64,000 nucleotides of DNA from an uncultured Ferrovibrio sp. (GTDB taxonomy: Bacteria; Pseudomonadota; Alphaproteobacteria; Ferrovibrionales; Ferrovibrionaceae), in contig NZ_CALGPC010000006.1 of assembly GCF_937960835.1 (NCBI RefSeq), forward strand, positions 124,001-188,000, written 5' to 3'. Each line of letters begins with the position of its first letter. Within the stretch, counting starts at the first letter, position 1. The translations under genes and the position numbers were made by a program. The notes beneath the pieces were generated by a model. It did not search any database. It was given only the letters and a program-made list of their open reading frames with translations, and had not been told where the DNA came from. Positions 8,941-17,234 of this stretch are shown piece by piece.

Positions 8941-10347
8941 ATGAGCAAGGTCCTGCCGGCCGCGGGCGTTGAATTCGCGCTGTCCGTTCCGGTGCTGGTC
9001 ATCGGCGGCGGCGCCTGCGGCCTGGTCGCAGCCTTGGCGGCGCATGATGCGGGCGCGGAAGTGCTGGTGCTGGAGCGCGATCCATCGCCCAGCGGCTCCA
9101 CCGCGATGTCTTCAGGCATGATCCCGGCTGCCGGAACCAGCCTGCAGAAAGCGCGCGGGGTGGACGACACGCCGGCGATCATGGCTGCCGATATCCAGGC
9201 CAAGGCTCATGGCGAGAACGATCAGGCCATGGTGGATGCGGTCTGCGCCGCATCAGGGCCGACCGTCGACTGGCTGGTGCAGCAGCACAAGGTGCCGCTG
9301 AAACTGGTCGAGGGTTTCCTCTATCCCGGCCATAGCAAGCCGCGCATGCATGCGCCGGCCTCACGCAGCGGCGCCGACCTGATTGCGGGCCTGCTGGCTG
9401 CGGCAAATGCTGCCGGCATCGACATTGTCTGCGACGCGACGGTGACCACGCTGTTCGCCGATCCGGATGGCCGCGTGCGCGGCGTCGCCTTGTCCCGTCC
9501 CGACGGCACGACCGAGCAGATCGGCTGCGATGCGCTGGTGCTGGCCTGCTCAGGTTTTGGCGGCAACGCCGATCTGGTAAAGCGCCATATCCCGGAGATC
9601 GCCGGCGCGCAGTATTACGGCCATACCGGCAACCGCGGCGATGCCTTGCTCTGGGGCGAGGCCTTGGGCGCTGCCGTGAAACATCTTGGCGCCTATCAGG
9701 GCCACGGCTCGCTGGCCATGCCGCATGCCGTGCTGATCACCTGGGCGCTGATGATGGAAGGCGGTTTCCAGGTCAATGCCAATGGCGAGCGCTTCTCCTG
9801 CGAGCATGACGGCTACTCCGAACAGGCGATGCGTGTCATCGCCCAGCCGGGCGGCTTCGCCTGGAATATCTATGACGAACGCCTGCACAAGCTGGGCCTG
9901 GATTTCGAAGACTACCGCGATGCCATGAATGGCGGTGCGGTGAAGTCTGCCGACAGCATCGAAGCCTTGGCCGCGCTGTGCGGCATGCCGCCAAAAGCCC
10001 TGGCCGCTACCTTGAAGGAGACGCAGGCGCTGGCGGCAGGGCAGGGGCAGGATCGTTTCGGCCGCGACTTCAGCAAGAAGCCGGCCCTGGCGCCGCCTTT
10101 CTATGCCGTGAAGGTGACCGGCGCACTGTTCCATACCCAGGGCGGCCTGAGCGTCGATACCGAAGCGCGGGTGCTGCGTCCTGACGGTCAGCCTTTGCCC
10201 AACCTGCTGGCCGGCGGCGGGGCCGCATGCGGCCTCTCCGGCCGTGGCCGCGACGGCTATCTGTCGGGCAATGGTCTGCTGATGGCGACCGTGCTGGGCG
10301 CCAAGGCGGGCAGGTCGGCGGCCGCGATTGCCGCCGGCAGAAGCTAA
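8941..10347 (+). CDS. FAD-dependent dehydrogenase/fumarate reductase-type flavoprotein
   Basis: 468-aa flavoprotein of the succinate dehydrogenase/fumarate reductase/3-ketosteroid dehydrogenase family. The FAD dinucleotide fold VLVIGGGACGLVAALAAHDAG is followed by an acidic strand end (VLVLERDPSPSGST). The C-terminal FAD-binding part has FHTQGGLSVDTEARVL and LLAGGGAACGLSGRGRDGYLSGNGLL. Such enzymes make or reduce C=C bonds next to carbonyls, so it could interconvert a succinyl-type and maleyl-type intermediate of this operon; that is inference. It starts 10 bp after the hydrolase gene, behind an AGGCTGAAG-like site, and ends the operon. Confidence 0.86.
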   Translation: MSKVLPAAGVEFALSVPVLVIGGGACGLVAALAAHDAGAEVLVLERDPSPSGSTAMSSGMIPAAGTSLQKARGVDDTPAIMAADIQAKAHGENDQAMVDAVCAASGPTVDWLVQQHKVPLKLVEGFLYPGHSKPRMHAPASRSGADLIAGLLAAANAAGIDIVCDATVTTLFADPDGRVRGVALSRPDGTTEQIGCDALVLACSGFGGNADLVKRHIPEIAGAQYYGHTGNRGDALLWGEALGAAVKHLGAYQGHGSLAMPHAVLITWALMMEGGFQVNANGERFSCEHDGYSEQAMRVIAQPGGFAWNIYDERLHKLGLDFEDYRDAMNGGAVKSADSIEALAALCGMPPKALAATLKETQALAAGQGQDRFGRDFSKKPALAPPFYAVKVTGALFHTQGGLSVDTEARVLRPDGQPLPNLLAGGGAACGLSGRGRDGYLSGNGLLMATVLGAKAGRSAAAIAAGRS

Positions 10348-10371
10348 AACGTCTTTATCGTTGCCACGAAT

Positions 10372-10401
10372 CTGTAAGGCGCGCCATGGCGCGCCTTACA
10401 G
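10372..10401. terminator. 30-bp perfect palindrome between convergent genes
   Basis: CTGTAAGGCGCGCC followed by AT and its exact reverse complement: a perfect 30-bp palindrome in the 64-bp gap between the end of the FAD dehydrogenase gene and the end of the minus-strand metQ-like gene. It has no long T-run on either side, so it is not a textbook intrinsic terminator, but its position suits a bidirectional transcription stop or an mRNA 3'-end protecting hairpin. Confidence 0.6.
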
Positions 10402-10411
10402 CATCGATCCC

Positions 10412-11194
10412 TTACCAGGTCGGCACGTAAGCACCCTTGAAGCGCTCAAGGACGAACGTCTTCACCGGCTCGGAGTGATAAGCCTCGATGAACTGCTTCA
10501 CCCAGGGCTTGTCCTTGTCTTCCTCGCGCACGGCGATGATGTTCACCCAGGGGCCGTCCGAGGTTTCCTTGGCAATGGAATCGCGGATCGGATCGAGCCC
10601 GGCCTGGACCGCGTAGTTGTTGTTCACGGCAGCGGCGTCGACATCCGGCAGTGAGCGCGGCAGCAAGGCAGCGTCGAGTTCCTTGAATTTCAGCTTCTTC
10701 GGGTTTTCCGCGATATCGACGATGCCGGCAGTCACGCCGGCACCCTCGCGCAGCTTGATGACGCCGGCGCTGTGCAGCAGGAACAGCGAGCGCGCGGCAT
10801 TTGTCGGATCGTTCTGGATGGCAATTGTTGCTCCGGTAGGAACTTCATCAAAGCTCTTGTACTTCTTCGAATAGAAGCCCATCGGCGAGGCGATGGTATA
10901 GGCCACCTTGGTCAGCTTCCAGCCGGTGCGGGAAATCTGGTTCTTCAGATAGGGCTCGTGCTGGAACGAGTTGATTTCGATCTCCTTGTGGGCCAACGCC
11001 TCGTTGGGGATCACGTAGTCGTTGAACTCCACAACCTTAATCTCCAGGCCGCGTTCGGCCGCAACCTTCTTGACCACGTCGAGGATCTCGGCATGCGGGC
11101 CGACGGTGCCGCCGACCCGGATTGGCTGGGCCTGCGCGACCGAAACCTGGAGAAGCGTCGCCGCAAGAGCGGCGGCGAGAAATCTGAAACGCAT
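10412..11194 (-). CDS. MetQ/NlpA-family substrate-binding protein (copy 1)
   Basis: 260-aa secreted binding protein of the NlpA family (methionine-type ABC importers). It has an N-terminal signal peptide ending near SVAQAQ, then IRVGGTVGPHAEILD and family motifs IEINSFQHEPYLKN, MGFYSKKYKSFDEVPTGATIAIQNDPTNAARSLFLL and DIAENPKKLKFKELDAALLPRSL. I see no lipobox cysteine, so it is likely periplasmic rather than lipid-anchored. ATG 11194 was preferred over an upstream start because GGAG lies 9 bases before it and the signal peptide then starts MRFRFLAAAL. No metN or metI is nearby, so it is an orphan binding protein. Confidence 0.88.
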   Translation of the reverse strand: MRFRFLAAALAATLLQVSVAQAQPIRVGGTVGPHAEILDVVKKVAAERGLEIKVVEFNDYVIPNEALAHKEIEINSFQHEPYLKNQISRTGWKLTKVAYTIASPMGFYSKKYKSFDEVPTGATIAIQNDPTNAARSLFLLHSAGVIKLREGAGVTAGIVDIAENPKKLKFKELDAALLPRSLPDVDAAAVNNNYAVQAGLDPIRDSIAKETSDGPWVNIIAVREEDKDKPWVKQFIEAYHSEPVKTFVLERFKGAYVPTW

Positions 11195-11335
11195 TGCTGA
11201 TTGTCTCCTGAGGCTTATCAAAGCGGCATCCCGCTATAGGCCCGCAGCGGCACTGCGTAAATTGACGATCATTTGCGCTTCGATGAGATAACTTTTTACA
11301 ATCCGCCATGTTGAATTTGCGACGCCTGCAAATAG

Positions 11336-11365
11336 AAACGGCGCCGGAGTAACCCGGCGCCGTTT
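11336..11365 (-). terminator. Intrinsic terminator after the second metQ-like gene
   Basis: 12-bp perfect stem AAACGGCGCCGG / CCGGCGCCGTTT with a 6-nt loop, 23 bp downstream of the stop of the minus-strand gene 11389-12183. On the minus strand the stem runs into a T-rich stretch (GTTTCTATTT). It separates the two metQ-like genes into different transcripts. Confidence 0.7.
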
Positions 11366-11388
11366 GAAGCATTGATCTGATTTTTAGC

Positions 11389-12183
11389 TCACCAGGTCGG
11401 AATGATCGTGCCCTCGAACCGGGCGTTGATGAAATCCTTCACCGGCTGCGAGCGGTAGAGCGCGATGAAGCGCTTGATCCGGGGATCGTCCTTGCGGTCC
11501 TTGCGGGCGGCCCAGACGAGATGCCATTTCGACTGCTCGTTTTCCAGCGTGATCGACTCCTTCGGCTTCAGCCCCGCCAGCACGGCATAGTTCAGGGTGA
11601 CCGTTGCGGCCGCGACATCATCCAGGCTGCGCGGCAGCTGCGCCGCATCCAGCTCGATCAGCTTGATGCCGCGCGGATTCTCGGCGATGTCGATCAGCGT
11701 CGCATTCAGCGGCGCATCGGCTTTCAGCTTGATCAGCCCTGCCTGCTGCAGCAGGAACAGCGCGCGCGAAGCATTGCTCGGGTCGTTCGGAATGGCGACC
11801 TGCGCGCCTTTCGGCAGATCGGCGGCGGATTTGAACTTCTTCGAATAAAGGCCCATCGGCACCACGATGCTGGCATCCAGCGGCACGATGTCATAGCCGC
11901 GCTGCTTCACCTGGTTCTGCAGATAGGGAATGTGCTGGAAGTTGTTGGCATCCAGATCGCCGCGGTTGAGAGCTTCGTTAATCTGCACCCAGTCGGAGAA
12001 TTCGACGATTTCCGCCTTCAATCCCTCTTTGGCGGCGAGGTCGGCAGTAAAGCGCAGGATGTCGCCATAGGGACCGGCCGATACGCCGATCTTCAAAGGC
12101 GGCTGGCTCTGTGCCATGGCGGACAAGCCGGAGAGGACAAGGGCGCCCAGGGTAACGGCGGCAAGGACAGTGCGGCGAAGCAT
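11389..12183 (-). CDS. MetQ/NlpA-family substrate-binding protein (copy 2)
   Basis: 264-aa paralogue of the gene at 10412. The signal peptide MLRRTVLAAVTLGALVLSG ends near AMAQSQ. Shared motifs are DANNFQHIPYLQNQ, MGLYSKKFKSAADLPKGAQVAIPNDPSNASRALFLL and IDIAENPRGIKLIELDAAQLPRSL. The two copies differ strongly outside these motifs, so they probably bind different ligands. It has its own terminator and a 351-bp upstream region, and again no ATPase or permease beside it. Confidence 0.88.
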   Translation of the reverse strand: MLRRTVLAAVTLGALVLSGLSAMAQSQPPLKIGVSAGPYGDILRFTADLAAKEGLKAEIVEFSDWVQINEALNRGDLDANNFQHIPYLQNQVKQRGYDIVPLDASIVVPMGLYSKKFKSAADLPKGAQVAIPNDPSNASRALFLLQQAGLIKLKADAPLNATLIDIAENPRGIKLIELDAAQLPRSLDDVAAATVTLNYAVLAGLKPKESITLENEQSKWHLVWAARKDRKDDPRIKRFIALYRSQPVKDFINARFEGTIIPTW

Positions 12184-12534
12184 GATGATCGACTCCTGAA
12201 ATGGCGGCCATCAGGCGGACCGCCGGTTTATCTAGGTCTGGGGTTGGGGCGGCCCAGGATGGCCGTACCTGGACATCGTTGTTCACGCCAATCGCCCTGC
12301 GGACAACTGAGAAAAAATATAATCAGCGGAAAGAAGAATTTTCGCCAATGCGGCTTGGCGAAAGTCCGCAGCCCGTGGCTAGAAATAGCCATGCCCGGTT
12401 TTACTGCCTGCTGTTGTTCATCCGCACGCGATGGCGCAATGGCGTCATTCTTACGCAGTGGGTTACTGGGAATTTAGCCGCTGCGGGCTAGTTTTCTCCT
12501 ATTATCGCTCAATCCATCTCACCGAGTTCGCATA
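12184..12534. other. Divergent intergenic region, metQ-like / paaK-like
   Basis: 351 bp between two divergent genes. It must hold both promoters; there is an AT-rich patch around 12312-12345. I looked for SAM-riboswitch-like features before the MetQ-type gene and saw none I could defend. No coding sequence is supportable. Confidence 0.5.
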
Positions 12535-13884
12535 ATGCAGATTTCAACGACATCCGTGCCGCCGTCGTCGCAGCCCTTTTGGGCGCCTGCGCTGGAAACC
12601 CAGAATCGTGCAGCCTGGCAGCAGCTTCAGTTCTCGCTGCTGAAAACCCATCTGCAGCATGCCTATGCCAACTCGCCCTATTACCGGGCCAGCTTCGATG
12701 CCGCCGGTGTCCATCCGGACCAGCTCCAGAGCCTGGACGACATCCGACGTTTTCCCTTCATCAACAAGAAGATCCTGCGCGAACGCCAGATGGCCGTTCC
12801 GCCCTTGGGCGACATTGTCGCAGTGCCCGAACGCGACATCGTCTATATCGCTGCATCCTCGGGTTCGACCGGCGTGCCCACGGCCTCGCCGTTTACGGCG
12901 CAGGATTTCGAAAACTGGATGGATTTTGAAGCACGGCTGTTCTGGTCCTCCGGCTTGCGGCCGGAAGACCGCTATTGCCACTCGCTGAATTTCTCGCTGT
13001 TCGTCGGCGGTCCCTGCGTGCTGGGCGCGCAGAAGCTGGGCGCCTTGTCGATCCATGCCGGGACCGTGCCGTCCGAGCGCCTGCTGCAGATTCTGCGGCA
13101 GTTTCAAGCGACCGCCATCTGGACGACGCCATCCTACGCCTGGTATCTGGGCGAAACAGCACAGAAGGAAGGCATCGATCTGCATAAGGATCTGGCCGTG
13201 CGCCGCATCTTTGTTGCGGGTGAGCCCGGCGGATCGATCCCGGAAACACGCGCCCGGCTCGAAGCGCTGTGGAACGCGCGCATCTACGACTATTACGGCC
13301 TGTCCGATATTTTCGGCGCCTGCGCTGGAATGTGCGAAGAACGGCATGGCCTGCACTGGGCCGAGGATCACATCCTGGTGGAAGTGCTCAACCCCGATGG
13401 CGAGCCGGTCGCTGAGGGCGAGCGCGGCGAGCTGGTGCTGACGACGTTGAAGAAGGCAGCCCGCCCGCTGATCCGTTTCCGCACCGGCGACATTGTCTCC
13501 TTCACCACCGAGCCTTGCCGCTGCGGCCGCACCTCCGCCCGCATGCTCGGCGTGCATGGACGGCTCGATGACATGCTGATCATCAAGGGTGTCAATATCT
13601 TCCCCAGCGATGTGGAGGAAGTCGCCCGCAAGGATCGCGATCTGACCGGCGAATACAGGCTGGTGGTTGAACGCGACCGGCATCTCGACATCCTCACGGT
13701 CGAGATCGAGCGCCGGCATGGCTTTAACGGCACTGACGAGGAACTGGCCGCGCGCTTCACGCGCCAGCTCAAGTCAGTGACCGGCGTGACCGCGAAGGTC
13801 GTGGTGCTGCCGCCCAACACCCTGCCGCGCGCCACCCATAAGGCCAAGCGGGTGGAAGACCGCCGCGGCAAGGTCTGGACCTGA
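12535..13884 (+). CDS. Phenylacetate-CoA ligase-like AMP-forming acyl-CoA ligase
   Basis: 449-aa member of the PaaK branch of the ANL superfamily. The ATP loop AASSGSTGVPTA, the adenylation motif YYGLSDIFGA, RFRTGDIVSF, a zinc-type cysteine pair CRCGR and the hinge GRLDDMLIIKGVNIFPSDVEE are visible. It activates an aryl or acyl carboxylate to its CoA thioester via an acyl-AMP. No other phenylacetate genes (paaABCDE) are nearby, so the substrate is open; it could feed on a carboxylate released by the 1-10 kb operon. It is monocistronic here and convergent with the racemase-family gene. Confidence 0.86.
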   Translation: MQISTTSVPPSSQPFWAPALETQNRAAWQQLQFSLLKTHLQHAYANSPYYRASFDAAGVHPDQLQSLDDIRRFPFINKKILRERQMAVPPLGDIVAVPERDIVYIAASSGSTGVPTASPFTAQDFENWMDFEARLFWSSGLRPEDRYCHSLNFSLFVGGPCVLGAQKLGALSIHAGTVPSERLLQILRQFQATAIWTTPSYAWYLGETAQKEGIDLHKDLAVRRIFVAGEPGGSIPETRARLEALWNARIYDYYGLSDIFGACAGMCEERHGLHWAEDHILVEVLNPDGEPVAEGERGELVLTTLKKAARPLIRFRTGDIVSFTTEPCRCGRTSARMLGVHGRLDDMLIIKGVNIFPSDVEEVARKDRDLTGEYRLVVERDRHLDILTVEIERRHGFNGTDEELAARFTRQLKSVTGVTAKVVVLPPNTLPRATHKAKRVEDRRGKVWT

Positions 13885-13906
13885 GGCCTGTCCAAACAAA
13901 ACGGAA

Positions 13907-14644
13907 TTATTGTGGAAGTCTTATTGCCAGTTCAGGCGACAGGCCGATGCTGGCGATCGGCGAGGCAGCAGCGCTAGCGCCATTGGTCGCCGGGCGACCG
14001 GCTGCCGCAATGCGTTCCGCCATCTGGATCACCGCCACAACGCTGTCGATCAGCGGCACAGGCACGGAATCCTGAATGCGTGGCACCAGTCCGACCAGTC
14101 CTGCCCCAGCCAGAATGACATGATCGGCGCCGGCTTTCGCCGCCGCGTTGCAGGCATCGCTGAGGAGTTTCAGGCTGCCCTCGGGATCGCGGGCAATATC
14201 GCCGCCGGTCGGCGCAACCGTTTCCACTGTCGCAAGCTGGCCGCCAAGGCCGCGGCTCGCTGCGAACTCGCGCAGCATCGGCCCCCAACGCTCACCGCCG
14301 GTGACGATGCCGAAACGCTGGCCAAGCTCTGCCGCCAGATGCATCGAGCTTTCCGCCATGCCAAGTACGGGAACGGGGCAAATCTCGCGCAACGCATCCA
14401 GCCCGGGATCACCGAAGCAGGAGAGAACCACCGCGTCGAAAGTGCCGTCATCAGCCTTTGCCCAGGCATCCAGCGCAGCATGGCCTGCGATGGCGTAACT
14501 GCTCCGGCTGGCGACATAGGCGGCGCCGAAACGTCCCGTGACGCCGACCAGTTCGGTATCCGGCGCGGCGTGCTCTTGCGCTACCGCAAGAATCCTGTCT
14601 GTTACCGCCTGCGTGGTATTCGGATTGATCAGCAGAAGCCGCAT
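13907..14644 (-). CDS. Asp/Glu/hydantoin racemase-family protein with one catalytic cysteine missing
   Basis: 245 aa. It begins MRLLLINPNTTQAVTD, typical of hydantoin racemases, and has the first catalytic cysteine C76 in VVLSCFGDPGL. The second, usually in a GC(A/T)G motif, is replaced: residues 179-184 read AGAGLV. Two-base racemisation needs two acid/base residues, so it may be a one-sided isomerase/lyase or use another residue. It is the last gene of the potADBC-GNAT operon; its start overlaps the GNAT stop (TGATG). Confidence 0.83.
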   Translation of the reverse strand: MRLLLINPNTTQAVTDRILAVAQEHAAPDTELVGVTGRFGAAYVASRSSYAIAGHAALDAWAKADDGTFDAVVLSCFGDPGLDALREICPVPVLGMAESSMHLAAELGQRFGIVTGGERWGPMLREFAASRGLGGQLATVETVAPTGGDIARDPEGSLKLLSDACNAAAKAGADHVILAGAGLVGLVPRIQDSVPVPLIDSVVAVIQMAERIAAAGRPATNGASAAASPIASIGLSPELAIRLPQ

Positions 14645-15483
14645 CAGCCCAGCTCGAAGGTCGTGATGCCATACAGGCCGGTCATATCGATCTTTGGCGC
14701 GGCGCCTCTGTACATGCGTGCCGTCTCGAAGGCAGGTTTCAGCCCTGCCGCCTCGGCGAGCTTCACCGCTGCCGGATTGGTTTCCGGGACATCAAGAAAG
14801 ACCGGGCCGCTGCATCCGCCAGCGAGAGAGGCGAACAGCGCTTCAGCGATCTGCGGCGTGGCCGCATAGAGGGGACCGACCTTATGCCCCTCGCGGCAGG
14901 GCCGGATGGTGCCCAGCCCCTGCAATTCGCCGTTCTGCACCACCGCCAGGCTGCGATGCCCGGGCGCAGTAAGCCAGCCCGAGAGGAATCCATCGCGCGG
15001 CGCGGGAAAGAAACGGCGGTCATAGGCCGTCAGTTTGTCGAAGGAAATGGTGGCCGGATCGGCGAGCGGCAATGCCGGTTTCGCAATCTGAGGATGGCCG
15101 CCATAGCGGATGTTGCGATGGGCAAGCTGGAAGCCCGAGCGGCGGTAATTCTCCTGCTGGGCCACCACGCCATCGAGCCCGATGGTGCGCGTGCCCAGAT
15201 GCGCCAGTCCCGCCTGCCAGACGGAGAAGCCTAAACCCTTCCCGCGCCAGGCCGGCAGCGCGATATAGAAACCGAGAAAGCCGTAAGCCTCGCCATAGCG
15301 CACGACGGCGATGCAGGCGACCGGTTCACCGTCCACGACGCCGACCAGGAAGCCATGGGGATCGGCAGCATGAAACAGGGCGGCATCGTTCAGGCCCGGG
15401 TTCCAGCCTTCGCGCGCTGCCCATTCGACCGCCATGTCGAGCTGGGCGCGGCTCATCACCTGGATGGAAAAATCCTGTGTCAT
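14644..15483 (-). CDS. GNAT-family N-acetyltransferase, two-domain
   Basis: 279 aa. The N-terminal half is a GNAT domain with the acetyl-CoA pyrophosphate loop PAWRGKGLGFSVW (about residues 78-90). The C-terminal half resembles the second domain of YitH/HolE-type acetyltransferases (GHRSLAVVQNGELQGLGTIRPC). It starts 8 bp after the potC-like stop, so it is part of the transporter operon and may acetylate the imported amine; that is inference. Confidence 0.8.
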   Translation of the reverse strand: MTQDFSIQVMSRAQLDMAVEWAAREGWNPGLNDAALFHAADPHGFLVGVVDGEPVACIAVVRYGEAYGFLGFYIALPAWRGKGLGFSVWQAGLAHLGTRTIGLDGVVAQQENYRRSGFQLAHRNIRYGGHPQIAKPALPLADPATISFDKLTAYDRRFFPAPRDGFLSGWLTAPGHRSLAVVQNGELQGLGTIRPCREGHKVGPLYAATPQIAEALFASLAGGCSGPVFLDVPETNPAAVKLAEAAGLKPAFETARMYRGAAPKIDMTGLYGITTFELG

Positions 15484-15491
15484 GGCGAAGT

Positions 15492-16334
15492 CTATACGCC
15501 CTTTCCGGCGTCCGAGCCGTGGCGGGCGCGGCGCCAGCGCAGGAAGGTCACCGCCCCGAGCGCCAGCACGATGATGAGGAAGGAGAAGGCGCTGGTGACG
15601 GTGCCAAGCGCATAAAGCACCGGCGTCGTCACGTTGGTGGTCATGGCATAGATTTCCAGCGGTAAAGTATTGTCGGTGCCTGCTGTCATCAGCGTGCGGG
15701 CGAATTCGTCGTAAGACAGCGTAAGGCCGAACAGCGCGATGCCGATCAGGCTGGGCAGGGTGATCGGAATCACCACATGGCGGATCACCTGCCAGGGTGA
15801 GGCACCGAGGTCGCGCGCCGCTTCCTCGTAGGATTTGTTGAAACGGTTAAAGACGGCGAACATGATCAGCAGGCCGAACGGCAGCGTCCATGTCAGATGC
15901 GCGCCCAGCGCCGAGCCGTACCAGGTGGTATCCCAGCCGATAATGCGGAATTGCAGGCCGATGCCCAGGCTGATCAGGATCGAAGGCACGATCAGGCTGG
16001 CGATCGCCAGATAGAAAATGACCGATGCGCCGCGGAAGCGGTGACGGAAGGCCAGGCCGCCGGACAGCGAGATCGCCACCGTCAGGAACATCACGATGAT
16101 TCCAAGGACAAAGCTGCGCGTGAAGCTGCCTGCGAAATCGCCCACCATCTGCTTTTCCAGCAGATTGCGGAACCAGGTCAGCGACACGCCGCGCATCGGG
16201 AAGGTCAGCCCGCCTTCCGGTCCCTGGAAGGACAGGATGAAGATGGTCGACATCGGTCCGTAGAGAAACAGGACGAACAGGATGAAGAAGGCGCCCAGCA
16301 GGTAGAAGCTTTTCGGTCGCTTGCGGCCATGCAT
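15492..16334 (-). CDS. ABC transporter permease, PotC type
   Basis: 280-aa inner-membrane permease of spermidine/putrescine-type importers. I chose ATG 16334 (MHGRKRPKSFYLLGAFFIL), 2 bp after the potB-like stop; the longer open frame upstream is a shadow of that gene. Several membrane helices and the EAA coupling loop (EEAARDLGASPWQVIRHVVIPITLPSLIGIALFGLTLSYDEF) are clear. It pairs with the PotB-type permease. Polyamine, putrescine or another cationic solute is possible. Confidence 0.9.
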   Translation of the reverse strand: MHGRKRPKSFYLLGAFFILFVLFLYGPMSTIFILSFQGPEGGLTFPMRGVSLTWFRNLLEKQMVGDFAGSFTRSFVLGIIVMFLTVAISLSGGLAFRHRFRGASVIFYLAIASLIVPSILISLGIGLQFRIIGWDTTWYGSALGAHLTWTLPFGLLIMFAVFNRFNKSYEEAARDLGASPWQVIRHVVIPITLPSLIGIALFGLTLSYDEFARTLMTAGTDNTLPLEIYAMTTNVTTPVLYALGTVTSAFSFLIIVLALGAVTFLRWRRARHGSDAGKGV

Positions 16335-16336
16335 GG

Positions 16337-17188
16337 CTACAGCTCCCGGCGGATGTCGACAATCCGCATCATCGCACCGACCATCAGCAGCACCAGCGCC
16401 AGCAGGATAACGGCGTTGGCTGCCGCGGCGGGGTACTGCATCAGGGAGATCGCATTGGACATCATCAGACCGACCGAGGCACTCTGACCACCGCTCATGA
16501 AGCGCACGGTGATGAAATCGCCCATGACGAGGGTGACGACGAAGATCGAGCCGATGGCAATACCGGGCTTGCACAGCGGAATGATGATATTGACCAGAAC
16601 CTGCAGGCCTCTGGCGCCCGCGTCATAGGCTGCCTCGATCAGCGAGCGGTCGATCCGCATCATTGAGTTGAAGATCGGCACGATCATGAACAGCGTGTAG
16701 AGATGCACGAAGGCGAGGATCACCGCAAAATCGGAGAACAGCAGGAATTCCAGCGGCTCGTTGACGATGCCGGCGCCAAGCAGGGCGGAATTGAGCAACC
16801 CGTTGCGTCCCAGAAAGGGAATCCAGGAAATCATCCGGATGATGTTGGATGTGAGGAACGGCACCGTGCAGATCAGAAAGCAGGCGGTCTGCCAGGTATC
16901 GCTGCGCACATGGAAAGCAAGGAAGTAGGCCACGGTGAAGCCGATCACCAAGGTGACCGCCCAGACAATGGCGGCATAGCGTAGCGTGTTGAGATAGGTG
17001 CGCAGCGTGACGGGGCTGCTGAGCAGCTCCTGGTAATTGGTCAGGACGAAATCGGGAATGATGCGGGCGAAATCGTAGTCCCAGAAACTGACCACGATGA
17101 TGGTCAGGATCGGAACGACCAGGAAGGCGCCGAAGACGAAAGCCAGCGGTGCGACCTGCAGATAAGGGATGTAGCTTTTTGTCCGCAT
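16337..17188 (-). CDS. ABC transporter permease, PotB type
   Basis: 283-aa permease. ATG 17188 (MRTKSYIPYLQVAPLAF) was chosen over 17233 because the shorter form starts like other PotB proteins and leaves the 17196-17221 stem-loop in a non-coding gap; the longer start would put the hairpin in the coding region. Six membrane segments and an EAA loop (EAAYDAGARGLQVLVNIIIPLCKPGI) are visible. The stop is 2 bp before the PotC-like start. Confidence 0.88.
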   Translation of the reverse strand: MRTKSYIPYLQVAPLAFVFGAFLVVPILTIIVVSFWDYDFARIIPDFVLTNYQELLSSPVTLRTYLNTLRYAAIVWAVTLVIGFTVAYFLAFHVRSDTWQTACFLICTVPFLTSNIIRMISWIPFLGRNGLLNSALLGAGIVNEPLEFLLFSDFAVILAFVHLYTLFMIVPIFNSMMRIDRSLIEAAYDAGARGLQVLVNIIIPLCKPGIAIGSIFVVTLVMGDFITVRFMSGGQSASVGLMMSNAISLMQYPAAAANAVILLALVLLMVGAMMRIVDIRREL

Positions 17189-17195
17189 CGGAAAT

Positions 17196-17221
17196 GGCCG
17201 TGCGGCTGAAACCGCACGGCC
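17196..17221 (-). promoter_or_regulatory. Stem-loop between binding-protein and permease genes
   Basis: 10-bp perfect stem GGCCGTGCGG / CCGCACGGCC with a CTGAAA/TTTCAG loop, between the PotD-like stop (17235) and the PotB-like start (17188). Such intercistronic hairpins commonly stabilise the binding-protein mRNA or attenuate read-through so the binding protein exceeds the permease. No T-run follows, so it is not a full terminator. Confidence 0.6.
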
Positions 17222-17234
17222 CTCACTTCGCATT

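Noticed and set aside
12184..12300. SAM riboswitch upstream of the metQ-like gene
   Set aside because: No conserved core or pairing pattern could be recognised; family membership alone is not evidence.
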